The notes: generated from the sequence alone by a model not told the origin. Numbered from the stretch's first letter, positions 1 through 9,540 are shown. The stretch: DNA of 64,000 nucleotides from Collimonas sp. OK412 (GCF_900112135.1 NZ_FOLC01000001.1:434001-498000), one strand, 5' to 3'. Program-made: numbers and translations.

Positions 1-2416
1 TGATCGGCCCTAGCCACAGCTCGCCATGCTCGACGCGGGCGTTTTCAAAGTTGACGGCATTGCCGATGCTCACGCCGTCCTCTATGGTAAGCAGGTCGTG
101 CGCGCGCAAGGTCATGGAGCCGATGATGACTTCCGATCCGATGCGCGCACCCAGCGCCCGCAGCCACCAGCTGTACAAGGTCGAGCCGCTCAGCAGGTAG
201 GCCGGCGCCGCCTCGATCAGGCGGTCCGCCAGCCACCAGCGGTAATAAGTCAGGCCCCAGAGCGGATAGCGGCCGGCTTTCAGGCGTCCCGCGATCAGCC
301 ATTTGGCGGCGATCGCAATGGCGAACTCAAACAGGGTGGCCAGCAGGAATACGCCTACCGACACCACGATTGCCAGGGCAATCGAATCGCCCGGGTCGCC
401 GGTGAAAAAGTGATAGGTGAAAAACGGCGCCAGCCATTGCATCATGCGCATCGCCACCAGCCACGGCACGGCGGCAGCCTGGGCAGCGCCGCACAGCCAG
501 CGCTTCAGGTCCGACGGCGCGCTCCAGCTGGTATCGACCTCGATGCCGGCCGCCGGCGCCACGGCCAGCACCTGGGCGATGCGCCCTACGGTGCGGTTCA
601 TGTAAATGTCGCGCACCGTCACGTGGGCAAAATCGGGGTTGGCGCGCAGGGCGGAGGCAAGTTTTGCCGCGAACAGCGAATGGCCGCCGAGGTCGTTGAA
701 GAAATCGGCGCTGCGCTGGATAGGCTGGCCGGGGAACAGTTTGTTGAGCGCCGTGAACAAGGCAACTTCGGCCGGCGTTTCAGGGACGTCGGAATCAAGG
801 CCGCCGGCGCTGATTGCCGCCAGCGGCCGGGCTTTCAGCGCCTTGCGGTCGATCTTGCCGGATGTCAGGCGCGGCATCTCCTGCATCGCTTCGAAGAAGC
901 CTGGCACCATGTAGGGCGGCAGCCGTTCGGCCAGGGCGCCGCGCAGCGCCGCGGGGACGATTTCCGTGCCGCTTTCGGCGACGATGAAGGCGATCAGCTG
1001 GTCGATGCCGTCTTCCTGGCGCAATATGACCGCCACCGTGCCGACTCCCGGCTGGCGCGCCAATACTTCCTCGATTTCACCCAATTCGACGCGAAAGCCG
1101 CGGATCTTTACCTGGTCGTCGGTACGGCCCAGGCATTGGACCCGGCCGTCGGCCTCGATCCGGGCCAGGTCGCCGGTGCGGTACAGGCGGCAGTCATGTT
1201 CGCCGCTGGCCCAGGGATTGGCCAGGAATTTCTCGGCGGTCAGTTCCGGGCGCCCCAGATAGCCTTCGGCAACGCCGGGGCCGGTAATGCACAATTCGCC
1301 GGTTTCGCCGCGCGGCAGCAGGCGCAAACCGTTTTCCAGCGCCGGCTCAGTTACCACCTTAATCACCAGCAAACCGTAATTGGGCAAGGGCCGGCCTATG
1401 GTCACGACTTCGTTGGCGCGCAGCTCGGCCAGGCTGGCCGATACCGTCGCTTCGGTCGGGCCGTAGGTATTGAAGATATGTCGGCCCGATTCCGGCTTGG
1501 CCCAGCGGCTGACCAGCGCCTCGGGGCACATTTCGCCGCCCAGGTTGATGATGCGCAGGCTTGGCACATCCTGGTTGAACAGGGCCAGCAGGGTCGGCAC
1601 CGCGTGCAATACGGTGACGCCATGCGCCGCCAGCGCGAGCGGCAAGGCTTCCGGGTCCGAGGTCAGTTCCTTGGGGGCGATCCAGAGCGTGGCGCCGGCC
1701 AGGTAGCTGATCCAGATTTCTTCAAACGACATGTCGAAGGCTACCGAAAAGCCCTGGTAGACGCGGTCGCTGGCGGCGACGCCCAACACCGCGTTTTCAC
1801 TGCGCAGGAAATGGCAGATGGCGCCTTGGGTGATGGCGATGCCCTTCGGTTTGCCGGTCGAACCGGAGGTATAGATGACATAAGCCGGGTCGCTGCGCCG
1901 CACCTGCTGGCGCCGCAGCAGCGGCGCCTCGGAGGGCGCCAGCAGCTGTTCGGCGGTCCAGACCTGGCAATGGCCTTGGTCCAGGCGCGGCGCGAATTGC
2001 TGGCAGCTGACGATGCCCGGCGCTTGCGCGTCCTCCAGGCAGACGGCGATCCGGTCCGGTGGCGTATCCGCATCCAGCGGCAGCCAGGCGGCCCCGCTCT
2101 TGGCAATGCCGGCCTGCATCACCAGCAGGTCGATCCCGCGCGGCAGCCAAAGGCCGACGATCTGGCCCGGGCCGACGCCCGCCGCGATCAGGCGCGAAGC
2201 GACCAGGTCTGCGTATTGGTTGAGTTCCCGGTAAGTCAGCCGGCGTTCGCCGAACACCATGGCGACCTGGTCCGGCAGGCGCGCGGCAGTGGCTTCGAGC
2301 AGGTCTGCCAGCACCTCGTCCCGTATCAGCTCGGGCCGCAGCGGCCCCTGCAAAATGTCTGGATGGGCTGAAAAATCGCTGGCAGCCGCGGTATCGACGA
2401 GCAAAGACTGGGTCAT
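1..2416 (-). CDS. Pls/PosA-type NRPS-like adenylation-carrier membrane protein (3' end outside window)
   Basis: The reading frame is open from the ATG at 2416 to the window edge (805 codons). In order it shows an adenylation domain (YTSGSTGKPKG near residue 185, NTYGPTEAT, YRTGDLAR, GRTDDQVKIRG, SGKIDRKAL), then a peptidyl-carrier domain (LGGHSL, phosphopantetheine Ser580), then hydrophobic membrane segments. The last residues (IGSEVIIGS, ISIGNAVNFE-like hexapeptides) begin a left-handed beta-helix. This A-T-membrane layout without a condensation domain is that of the Pls/PosA family, whose founder Pls makes epsilon-poly-lysine. The enzyme probably activates an amino acid and couples it at the membrane. 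I did not decode the substrate. A long antisense reading frame over it is a GC-skew shadow. Confidence 0.85.
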   Translation of the reverse strand, partial: MTQSLLVDTAAASDFSAHPDILQGPLRPELIRDEVLADLLEATAARLPDQVAMVFGERRLTYRELNQYADLVASRLIAAGVGPGQIVGLWLPRGIDLLVMQAGIAKSGAAWLPLDADTPPDRIAVCLEDAQAPGIVSCQQFAPRLDQGHCQVWTAEQLLAPSEAPLLRRQQVRRSDPAYVIYTSGSTGKPKGIAITQGAICHFLRSENAVLGVAASDRVYQGFSVAFDMSFEEIWISYLAGATLWIAPKELTSDPEALPLALAAHGVTVLHAVPTLLALFNQDVPSLRIINLGGEMCPEALVSRWAKPESGRHIFNTYGPTEATVSASLAELRANEVVTIGRPLPNYGLLVIKVVTEPALENGLRLLPRGETGELCITGPGVAEGYLGRPELTAEKFLANPWASGEHDCRLYRTGDLARIEADGRVQCLGRTDDQVKIRGFRVELGEIEEVLARQPGVGTVAVILRQEDGIDQLIAFIVAESGTEIVPAALRGALAERLPPYMVPGFFEAMQEMPRLTSGKIDRKALKARPLAAISAGGLDSDVPETPAEVALFTALNKLFPGQPIQRSADFFNDLGGHSLFAAKLASALRANPDFAHVTVRDIYMNRTVGRIAQVLAVAPAAGIEVDTSWSAPSDLKRWLCGAAQAAAVPWLVAMRMMQWLAPFFTYHFFTGDPGDSIALAIVVSVGVFLLATLFEFAIAIAAKWLIAGRLKAGRYPLWGLTYYRWWLADRLIEAAPAYLLSGSTLYSWWLRALGARIGSEVIIGSMTLRAHDLLTIEDGVSIGNAVNFENARVEHGELWLGPI

Positions 2417-2778
2417 GGATGAGGCAAGTAAAAAAGACAGGAGAAAGACAGCAAGGCGGCGATGGTAGCACGGCTGGTATCGGTAACGTTCAGACAATTT
2501 TGCACTGGGCCTGCGGTACGATTTCCCGGCCCGCGGCAAGCCCCGCCCGTGGTTATCCCAGCACCTTCAGATGGCCGGCCCGCGGCGGCTTTCCGGCTGC
2601 AAGCCGCGCATTGTTTTATCTGTTTTTTTATCTGTTGCTAATGAACTTGCTAATAGGAAACTATTGGCCGTATGATGGGCCATTCGGGCGCCGGTTTCAA
2701 GTAGTGTTGTTTTTCGCAATTTCCTGCAATTCCGCTAAAGCTTTCTGACTGTGCTGTTTTTATCAGTGAGGTTTTGTG
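2417..2778. other. Divergent intergenic region
   Basis: About 360 bases separate the NRPS-like gene from the divergent c-di-GMP gene. The half next to the NRPS gene is GC-rich. The half next to the GGDEF-EAL gene is AT-rich and carries a sigma70-like promoter. I see no supported small gene; short plus-strand reading frames here lack codon structure and recognisable content. Confidence 0.6.
2647..2676 (+). promoter_or_regulatory. Putative sigma70 promoter for the GGDEF-EAL gene
   Basis: TTGCTA at 2647-2652 and TATGAT at 2671-2676 are separated by 18 bases, about 100 bases before the start codon. The -10 box matches consensus at five of six positions and the -35 box at four. This is a prediction from sequence only. 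Confidence 0.4.
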
Positions 2779-5601
2779 ATGCAGCGATTGAAGAAATTTT
2801 TCACCATGGACGGCGGCATGCGCTGGGTCAAGGTGGTCTTGCCTTTCCTGGCGATCGTCGCCTTGATGGTGGGGCTGCTGGCGTTCAGCATGAATATCCT
2901 GTCTTCGGTGCGCGCTTTTGTCGGCGGCGAGAGCCTATGGTCGAAGGCGCAGAAGGAGGCGGTATTCCACCTGAACCAATATACGGTGACGCATGCCGAC
3001 CTCGACTACCAGAAGGTGCTGAAGGCGCTGGCGGTGCCGATCGGCGACCGGCGCGCCAGGGACGAGCTGGATAAAGCCGATCCCGACCTGCAAGTGGTGC
3101 GCCAGGGGTTCCTCGACGGCGGCAATCACCCCGACGACATTGACGGCATCGTCAGCCTGTACCGCAACTTCAAGAATTTCAGCCTGCTGCGGGAACCGGT
3201 CGCGAACTGGAAGATCGGCGACAAGCTGATCCAGGAGCTGAGCACGGAAGCCGACCGCCTGCACGCGGCGATCAATGCCGGCAACCCCGATCCACAGGCG
3301 ATGATCGCCAGCGTCGCCCGCATCCGCGAGATAGACGCGGAATTGACGCCCCTCGAATTGCGCTTTTCAGCCAGCCTGGGCGAATCGTCGCGCGAGGTCC
3401 AGCGCCTGCTGCTGTTTGCGACGCTGGCCATCGCCGTCGGGCTGATGGTTTTCGGCAGCTGGATTTCCCGCTATATCCTGACCAAGAGCGACCAGTTCGA
3501 AGAAGCGCTGAAAGTCAGCCAGGAGCGGCTGCAGCTGGCGATGCTGGGCAGTAACGACGGCCTGTGGGACTGGGACATCGAGGCTGACAATATCTACTAT
3601 TCCCCGCGCCTGAAGGAATTGCTAGGTTATTCCCTGGAAGACGACGAGCCGACGCCGCTGCAGTTCCTTAACTGCATCTATCCTTCCGACCTGGATGCGG
3701 TACGCGCCAAACTGACTTCGCACCTGCACGACAATTCGCCGTGCGACATCGAATTCCGGATTGTCACCAAGGGAGGAGAATTGCGCTGGGTGCGTTCGTG
3801 CGCGCAATCCACCAGCAATGCAGCGGGGGAGCCGGTGCGCATGGCCGGCTCGTTTACCGACATCACCGCCCGCAAGCGCTCCGAAGAACAGCTGTATGCC
3901 GCCAAGGAGCGCGCCCAGGTGACGCTGGAGTCGATCGGCGAGGCGGTGATTACGCTCAGCACCGACGGCCTGGTCGAGTACCTGAACCCGACGGCGGAAA
4001 TCCTGACTCGCTGGACGCTGGCCTCGGCGCGCGGCTTGCCGCTGGAAAAAATCCTCAACGTGGTGGGCGAAAGCTCGGGCAACCGGATTCCCGACCTGAT
4101 TCCCCAGATCCTCGACAACAGCATGCCCGTCGACAGGGCTTCCAACCTGCTGCTGGTCTGCGACGACGGCAGCGAAGTCGCGGTTAACCTGTCGGCCGAG
4201 CCGATCCGCAACCTGAGCGGCGAAACCATCGGCACGGTGCTGGTGCTGCACGATGTCAGCAAGGACCGCGAATATGCGGCCCAGCTGTCGTACCAGGCCA
4301 GCCACGACGAACTGACCGGGCTCATCAACCGGCGCGAGTTCGAACGGCGCCTGACGGTGGCGATGATTACCTCGCGCGACCAGCAGCGCCTGCATGCGGT
4401 GCTGTACCTGGACCTGGACCAGTTCAAGGTGGTCAACGACACCTGCGGCCATGCCGCCGGCGATGAGCTGATCCGGCAGGTCAGCGTCTTGCTGAAACAG
4501 CGCCTGCGCGATACCGACACCATTGCGCGCCTGGGCGGGGACGAATTCGGCGTCTTGCTGGAGAATTGCCCGGTCGAGCATTCGCTGCGGATCGCCGAAG
4601 GACTGCGGCAGACCGTCGCCGACTTCCAGTTTGTGTGGACCAACAAGCCGTTCACCATCGGCGTCAGCATCGGCCTGATCAACCTGGCGGGCGAAATGCA
4701 TACGCTGGGCCAGATCATGAGCGCGGTTGACGCCGCCTGCTACCTGGCCAAGGAGAAAGGCCGCAACCGGGTGCACGAGTATCGGCTGGACGACAGCGAA
4801 CTGTCGATACGGCATGGCGAGATGGAGTGGATTACCCGTATCAACGAGGCGCTCACGCATGGGCGGTTCTGCCTGTTCTCGCAGGAAATCGCCGCGTTGG
4901 GCAAGCCTCCCAGCCACGGCGCGCATTTCGAGATTCTGCTGCGGATGCTGGACAAGGACGACAACCTGGTGCTGCCGATGGTGTTCATTCCTGCCGCGGA
5001 ACGCTACAACCTGATGCCGGCCATCGATCGCTGGGTGGTCTCGACGGTATTCGCCACCCTGGCCAAAATGCGCCAGCAAGGGCGCGGCCGGGAAATCCAG
5101 ACCTGCGCCATCAACCTTTCCGGCACCAGCATAGGCGACAGCAATTTCCTCAATTTCGTGCAGGAACAGCACGTCAAATACGGCATCGCGCCGCAGATCA
5201 TCTGTTTTGAGATTACCGAGACCAGCGCGATCGCCAATTTTGCCAAAGCCGCGCACTTTATCCAGGAACTGAGGAGCGTGGGTTATCGTTTTGCGCTGGA
5301 CGATTTCGGCGCCGGCATGTCGTCCTTTGCCTACCTGAAGAACCTGCCGGTCGATTTCATCAAGATCGACGGCGGTTTTGTCAAAGACATGATGAACAGC
5401 CCGACCGATTATGCGATGGTGGAGGCAATCAACAAGATCGGCCATTTGATGGGGAAACAGACGATTGCCGAATTTGCCGTCAATGAACGGATTATCGGCA
5501 CGCTGACCGAGATCGGCGTCGATTTCGCCCAGGGTTACGGCATCGGGCGGCCACGCGCTTTTGGCATAGGCGTCGACAGGAACCTGCTGAACGCCGGCTA
5601 G
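2779..5601 (+). CDS. Membrane-bound PAS-PAS-GGDEF-EAL cyclic-di-GMP enzyme
   Basis: The 940-residue protein has two membrane segments (about 17-37 and 210-233) flanking a periplasmic domain, then two PAS domains (from about 251 and 381), GGDEF and EAL. The cyclase signature GGDEF (586-590) is intact, and an RxxD inhibitory site (RDTD) lies five residues before it. The EAL signature reads EIL (718-720), but the other phosphodiesterase residues are visible: NLSG, FEITET, DDFGAG, IKIDGGF, AEF and the QGYGIGRP loop. Both activities are therefore possible. The start could be the GTG at 2776 or the ATG at 2779; I prefer the ATG, behind GTGAGG. Such proteins usually tune the switch between motile and biofilm states, which fits the exopolysaccharide locus elsewhere in the window, but no direct link is shown. 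Confidence 0.9.
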   Translation: MQRLKKFFTMDGGMRWVKVVLPFLAIVALMVGLLAFSMNILSSVRAFVGGESLWSKAQKEAVFHLNQYTVTHADLDYQKVLKALAVPIGDRRARDELDKADPDLQVVRQGFLDGGNHPDDIDGIVSLYRNFKNFSLLREPVANWKIGDKLIQELSTEADRLHAAINAGNPDPQAMIASVARIREIDAELTPLELRFSASLGESSREVQRLLLFATLAIAVGLMVFGSWISRYILTKSDQFEEALKVSQERLQLAMLGSNDGLWDWDIEADNIYYSPRLKELLGYSLEDDEPTPLQFLNCIYPSDLDAVRAKLTSHLHDNSPCDIEFRIVTKGGELRWVRSCAQSTSNAAGEPVRMAGSFTDITARKRSEEQLYAAKERAQVTLESIGEAVITLSTDGLVEYLNPTAEILTRWTLASARGLPLEKILNVVGESSGNRIPDLIPQILDNSMPVDRASNLLLVCDDGSEVAVNLSAEPIRNLSGETIGTVLVLHDVSKDREYAAQLSYQASHDELTGLINRREFERRLTVAMITSRDQQRLHAVLYLDLDQFKVVNDTCGHAAGDELIRQVSVLLKQRLRDTDTIARLGGDEFGVLLENCPVEHSLRIAEGLRQTVADFQFVWTNKPFTIGVSIGLINLAGEMHTLGQIMSAVDAACYLAKEKGRNRVHEYRLDDSELSIRHGEMEWITRINEALTHGRFCLFSQEIAALGKPPSHGAHFEILLRMLDKDDNLVLPMVFIPAAERYNLMPAIDRWVVSTVFATLAKMRQQGRGREIQTCAINLSGTSIGDSNFLNFVQEQHVKYGIAPQIICFEITETSAIANFAKAAHFIQELRSVGYRFALDDFGAGMSSFAYLKNLPVDFIKIDGGFVKDMMNSPTDYAMVEAINKIGHLMGKQTIAEFAVNERIIGTLTEIGVDFAQGYGIGRPRAFGIGVDRNLLNAG

Positions 5602-5621
5602 GGCCTATCGGCAGCAAGGCC

Positions 5622-6842
5622 CTAAGCCAGCGCTGCCTTGAGCATGGAGCGGAAGGCCCTAGGCGTGCATTGGTCGATGGCCACCTGCGGCGTGCCGTGC
5701 CAGGCGGCAAAACGCCGCAGTGTCGCCGCCAGTTCGGTCACGAATCTCTGGCTGGTGCGGGTGCCGGGCTCCAGGTACAGCGCCTTGACCTGGAACACGC
5801 CCTGGCTGCGGTGCGCCTTGGCGTCGAGCCGTCCCGCCAGCGCGCCGCGATGCAGGATGGGCAGCGTGAAATAACCGTAGCTGCGCTTGGCTTCCGGCGT
5901 GTAACACTCAAGCCGGTAATCGAAATCGAACAGTTCCAGCGCCCGCTTGCGGTCCCATACCAGCGGATCGAAAGGCGAGAGCAGGCTGGTGGCGCTGGGT
6001 TTCAGCAAGCCGCCGGCGGCGGCCAGCGCCAGTTCGCGATGCGCCGGATGGATATACAGCGGCTGCTGCCAGCCGTCCACCGTCGCCCGCAGCAGGCTGC
6101 CATCGTCGGCCAGGATCTCGGGGTCGGGGCTGGGGCGGCTCTTGGCGGTGCGGAAGTAGTCGCCGATCCAGCTCGCTTTCGCTATCCCCATCGCTTGCAC
6201 CGCCTTGAGCAGCAGGGTGCGCTGGGTTTCCGCGGTGGAGGGCATGCGGGCATCGTCCCAATCCGGCAAGATGCGCTCGGCGAGATCGTAGATGCGATGG
6301 AAATTGTGGCGCTTGGCGATCATCAGGCGGCCGGCCGTGAACAGCACTTCGAGCGAACGCTTCTCCGGTTTCCATTCCCACCAGCCGCCGCCCTTGCCGT
6401 CGGTACGCTTGAAATCGGCCGAACGCACCGGGCCGTGCTGGCGGATATGCTGCAGCAGCAGCTCTATGGTGGCGCCATGCTCTTCCATCCATTTGGCCGA
6501 ATACTTCCAGCCCATGGAGCCGGGGTCGATCATGCGGTGCCGGTACAGGCCGTAATCCTCGATCGGCAGGAAACTGGCTTCATGCGCCCAGTATTCGAAC
6601 AGCCGGCGTTCCTCCAGCAACTCGTCCAGCCAGCACGGCTGGTAATTGCCTAGCCGGCTCCACAACACCAGGTAGGGGCTGCGCGCCACCACGTGGATAG
6701 TGTCTATCTGCAGCACGCCCATTTGCCGGATGGCGGCCAGCACGTCTTGCTTGACGGCTTTCTTGCGCACCGGACTGAGCAATCCCTGGGCCGCCAGTTG
6801 CAGAGCGCGCGCGGCAGGAACGGAGAGCTGGATGGCAGTCAT
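5622..6842 (-). CDS. ycaQ: YcaQ/AlkX-family winged-helix DNA glycosylase
   Basis: The 406-residue protein matches the winged-helix family of E. coli YcaQ (COG3214), whose members unhook interstrand DNA crosslinks and excise bulky alkylated bases. The N-terminal QMGVLQIDTIHVV segment carries the family QxD catalytic motif (here QID). SPFDPLVWDR and the C-terminal ATLRRFAAWHG region are also typical. It converges with the GGDEF-EAL gene, leaving only 20 bases between the stops, and lies 12 bases downstream of the Dyp peroxidase gene on the same strand. The two may be co-transcribed. Family assignment is firm; the lesion substrate is inferred from characterised homologues. Confidence 0.85.
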   Translation of the reverse strand: MTAIQLSVPAARALQLAAQGLLSPVRKKAVKQDVLAAIRQMGVLQIDTIHVVARSPYLVLWSRLGNYQPCWLDELLEERRLFEYWAHEASFLPIEDYGLYRHRMIDPGSMGWKYSAKWMEEHGATIELLLQHIRQHGPVRSADFKRTDGKGGGWWEWKPEKRSLEVLFTAGRLMIAKRHNFHRIYDLAERILPDWDDARMPSTAETQRTLLLKAVQAMGIAKASWIGDYFRTAKSRPSPDPEILADDGSLLRATVDGWQQPLYIHPAHRELALAAAGGLLKPSATSLLSPFDPLVWDRKRALELFDFDYRLECYTPEAKRSYGYFTLPILHRGALAGRLDAKAHRSQGVFQVKALYLEPGTRTSQRFVTELAATLRRFAAWHGTPQVAIDQCTPRAFRSMLKAALA

Positions 6843-6854
6843 GCTGGCCCCGGC

Positions 6855-7742
6855 TCAGATGCCGATGCTGGACAGGTCGAGGCGGCCGTCCTGCAGCGGC
6901 GGGCACCAGTAGTAGCCGCCGGTGACCGGGCGCGAAAAACTGAACAGGGCGTCGACGATGCCGTCTTCATGGCCCAGCATGCGGCGCAAGACGTTTTCGA
7001 AGCGGTCGCTGGATTCGCCGTAGGCGATGAATTCGGTCCCTTGCTGCAAGCCGTTGTCCCATGGCATGGAGTGGCGCACCATGTATGCCTCGGGTGTAAA
7101 ACTTTCCTGCGCGGTGCGTTTGGCGTGGGCCGACTCCGGCGCATCTTCGATTTCCTCGTTGTCGGCGATCTGGCGGCCGATGGTGGCATCGCGCTGCGCG
7201 GCGGGGAAGCCGCGGAAACGCGGCAGGTCGTGGATCCAGCGCTGTACCGCGACAAAGCTCGAGCCCTGGCGTCCCGCGCCGTCCGCTACCAGCGCGGCGG
7301 CGATGGCTGCCGCCGCCTTGGGGTTTTCGGTGCCGTCTTCGTAGCCGGTCAGGTCGCGGCTGTCGCGATAGCGGAAAGTATCCAGCGCGTCTTCCAATAC
7401 CAATTCGTCGCCCAGCAGCGCAACCAGTTGCGCGGTGCGTTCGAACAGGCTGCTGCGGTCGCTGCCGCGCAGCAGGATCCACATGGCCTGCTGGGTCGAC
7501 GGCGCCGCGCAGCCCTGTCCTTCAAGCGCCGGAAACGGACGCAGGCCGCCGACATGCTGCTCCAGCGCCTGGACCAGGGGCGCGCCCAGTCCGACCACGC
7601 CCCAGTCCGCCGCAAAAACTTCGCGCAGCCGCGCCAGCGCGGCTTGCGGGCTGTGGCCGCCAAGGCGGAATGTAAGTGAGCGGCCGAGTGGCGCGAGTGC
7701 TTCGAGGATTCCTGGCTGGGCTTGGTCTGCGGTTGCTGGCAT
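6855..7742 (-). CDS. Dyp-type haem peroxidase (YfeX-like)
   Basis: The 295-residue protein has the dye-decolourising peroxidase signature GxxDG (GYEDGTENP), the distal aspartate loop. The probable proximal haem histidine is in YMVRHSMPWD, followed by the conserved FIAYGES segment. The length fits the short intracellular class (YfeX, about 300 residues). No signal peptide is visible, so it should be cytoplasmic. AAGGACAAGCA precedes the ATG. It oxidises organic substrates with hydrogen peroxide; the physiological substrate is unknown. Probably co-transcribed with the downstream DNA glycosylase gene, which would place two damage or oxidative-stress functions together. Confidence 0.9.
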   Translation of the reverse strand: MPATADQAQPGILEALAPLGRSLTFRLGGHSPQAALARLREVFAADWGVVGLGAPLVQALEQHVGGLRPFPALEGQGCAAPSTQQAMWILLRGSDRSSLFERTAQLVALLGDELVLEDALDTFRYRDSRDLTGYEDGTENPKAAAAIAAALVADGAGRQGSSFVAVQRWIHDLPRFRGFPAAQRDATIGRQIADNEEIEDAPESAHAKRTAQESFTPEAYMVRHSMPWDNGLQQGTEFIAYGESSDRFENVLRRMLGHEDGIVDALFSFSRPVTGGYYWCPPLQDGRLDLSSIGI

Positions 7743-7834
7743 TGCTTGTCCTTAAACGGGGAAAGGGTGTGATATTAGCGGATTCCGGCCATTTTTTTGC
7801 ATGGCGGGCGTTTTTGCATCGATGGCGCGAGGCA

Positions 7835-9145
7835 CTAACCGGCTGCGGCTTTTGCGCTCTGCCTGGCCTGCCTTGCACGCAAGCCGGCGATGATGCCGCG
7901 GTTCATGAAGTAGTCGGTCAGCCTGGTTTTCTGGTGCGGCAGCAACTGGCTGGCGGCAATCAGGTCCGGCCACGCCGCCAGGGCTTTTTTGCAGACCTCG
8001 CCGATGACGTGGCGCAGCGGCGGCTCCAGCAGGCCGCTGCGGTTGGCGAAGGCGCGCAAGGTAAGCGGCGACAGGAATGAGCGCTTGGCCTGGCCTTCGG
8101 CAAACTTGAGGGCATGGCCGCTGCCGTTCAGGTACACGCTGTACGCCACGACGTCGTAGGCCGGCGAGAATTCGATGCTGCCGTCGGCCAGGTAGCGGAC
8201 GCCGAAATTTTTCAGGTGGGCGTCGTAATTGCCGATCAGTTCGTTGACGGCGATGCGGCGCAGCAGCTCATGGCAGGCAGCTTCGCCCAGTCCCGGCACG
8301 GCTTGCATCACCAGCGCCATGTCGGCATAGCTGGCGCCCGTATATTTTTTGTCAGGATCGACCGCCAGTATCTGGCAAAAATCTTCGACATGGAGGCGGC
8401 CCGGCTGGTCGCGGTCGAAGCGCCGCACGGCCAGGAATTGCTGCTGCTCTTCCGCCGCATGCGGATGCTCGGCCATGATCGCGGCCAGCGGTTGCAGGCT
8501 GGCGCTGCATACGGTTACGCCGGCGGCTTGCGCCAGCTGCAGCGACAGGTGTTCGACTTCCGGCAGGCGGTCGTATTGCGCGGTGGGCAGCTTGCCGATG
8601 ATGTGAGCGTCTTTGTGGCGGGTGCGGCTGACATACCTGCCGCCTTCCAGGATCAGGGCCAGTTTCGGCTGCATGCCGGAGATCGAGACGCCGTCCACCA
8701 GCGGCGCGGCGATCACGCTTTCTTCGATGGCTTCCTTGCCTTGCGTCACGAGGCGCGTCATCATCGCCCGCGTCAGTCTGGTCGGGATAGCCTTGACGGC
8801 GCCCGGCAAGTCGCGGCCGCAGGCTGCCAGCAGCTCGAAATGGTCGTCTTCCGCGCATTTGCGCTCGAACGCGATCTGCTTGCGCAATACGCCTTCCGGC
8901 AACAGGTTCTGGAAGAAGGCGGGCAGCCGCATCTGGCCTGGCGAGTTGAACATCGCCGCCAGAGGGTTGAGCAGCAAGGCCATGTCCTGCTGCGGCGTGG
9001 CGGCGCGCATGGAAAGCGACAAGGTTGGCCGCTGCGGGTCTTGTGCATAGGCCGGGTCGACCTGGAAACGCACCATGTCGCCGTACTGAAACAGGACGCC
9101 CGCCAGGCGCTCTGCCACGAAGATATCCAGTGCGCTCAGGTTCAT
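7835..9145 (-). CDS. hipA: HipA-family serine/threonine kinase toxin
   Basis: The 436-residue protein has the HipA layout: an N-terminal HipA domain (LSLSMRAA, FFQNLLPEG) and a C-terminal kinase lobe. Visible kinase features are the glycine-rich loop region SISGMQPKLAL, the catalytic loop NYDAHLKNF (Asp308, His310, Asn313) and a metal-binding AYDVV (Asp331). E. coli HipA phosphorylates glutamyl-tRNA synthetase, arresting growth and giving persistence. All catalytic residues seem intact here, so an active toxin is expected. Its start overlaps the stop of hipB by four bases (ATGA), the usual coupling for this antitoxin-first pair. The actual target may differ, because HipA-like kinases vary in substrate. 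Confidence 0.92.
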   Translation of the reverse strand: MNLSALDIFVAERLAGVLFQYGDMVRFQVDPAYAQDPQRPTLSLSMRAATPQQDMALLLNPLAAMFNSPGQMRLPAFFQNLLPEGVLRKQIAFERKCAEDDHFELLAACGRDLPGAVKAIPTRLTRAMMTRLVTQGKEAIEESVIAAPLVDGVSISGMQPKLALILEGGRYVSRTRHKDAHIIGKLPTAQYDRLPEVEHLSLQLAQAAGVTVCSASLQPLAAIMAEHPHAAEEQQQFLAVRRFDRDQPGRLHVEDFCQILAVDPDKKYTGASYADMALVMQAVPGLGEAACHELLRRIAVNELIGNYDAHLKNFGVRYLADGSIEFSPAYDVVAYSVYLNGSGHALKFAEGQAKRSFLSPLTLRAFANRSGLLEPPLRHVIGEVCKKALAAWPDLIAASQLLPHQKTRLTDYFMNRGIIAGLRARQARQSAKAAAG

Positions 9146-9438
9146 CGGCGCGCTCCCTGCCGCGCCAGCGCCGCAGCCACCAGGCTTTGCACTTCTTCCT
9201 CGGCGGGCGCATTTGCGGCAATCGAAGACGCCACGGCCTTGGGCAGCAGCATCAGTTCCAGTCCCAGCTGATCGGCAATCGTCATCAAGGTGCTGAGGCG
9301 AGGGTCGTTCTTGCCGGCCAGGACACCGCGTATCGTCACCGTCGTCAGGCCGCTGTCACGGCTCATGGCAATGACCGGCAAGGCCAGCCGGTCCTTGGCT
9401 TGGCGCAGGATGGCAGAGAGTTCGTTCAAGGTTTTCAT
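9142..9438 (-). CDS. hipB: HipB-family antitoxin, XRE-type repressor
   Basis: The 98-residue protein carries a helix-turn-helix of XRE type around residues 8-65 (LRQAKDRLALPVIAMSRDSG, then VTIRGVLAGKNDPRLSTLMTIADQLGLEL), followed by a short tail. It precedes and overlaps hipA. HipB proteins dimerise, bind operators in their own promoter and hold HipA inactive. The AT-rich stretch just upstream contains repeated GATA/TATC half-sites that are good candidates for its operators. Confidence 0.88.
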   Translation of the reverse strand: MKTLNELSAILRQAKDRLALPVIAMSRDSGLTTVTIRGVLAGKNDPRLSTLMTIADQLGLELMLLPKAVASSIAANAPAEEEVQSLVAAALARQGARR

Positions 9439-9450
9439 GGAGGTTAGTAA

Positions 9451-9540
9451 ACTATCTTTTATGGATATAAGGATAGTATAGTATCTTTTTCTGGAAAAGA
9501 TAGTTTAGTATCTTATTTGTTTAAAAGTTACTTAACTATC
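9451..9540 (-). promoter_or_regulatory. hipBA operator array of ACTATC/GATAGT half-sites
   Basis: Half-sites seen in this AT-rich segment: ACTATC (9451), GGATAT (9463), GGATAGT (9471), GTATC (9481), AAGATAGT (9497), AGTATC (9507) and ACTATC (9535). AGTATCTTTT (9480-9489) and AAAAGATAGT (9495-9504) form a near-perfect inverted repeat. The E. coli HipB operator is built from TATCC and GGATA half-sites, so this array is likely the autoregulatory region. The spacing differs from the E. coli operator. Confidence 0.65.

Noticed and set aside
26-2371. A 781-codon plus-strand frame over the NRPS-like gene
   Set aside because: The minus strand encodes a full set of adenylation and carrier motifs. The plus-strand product has no recognisable domain.
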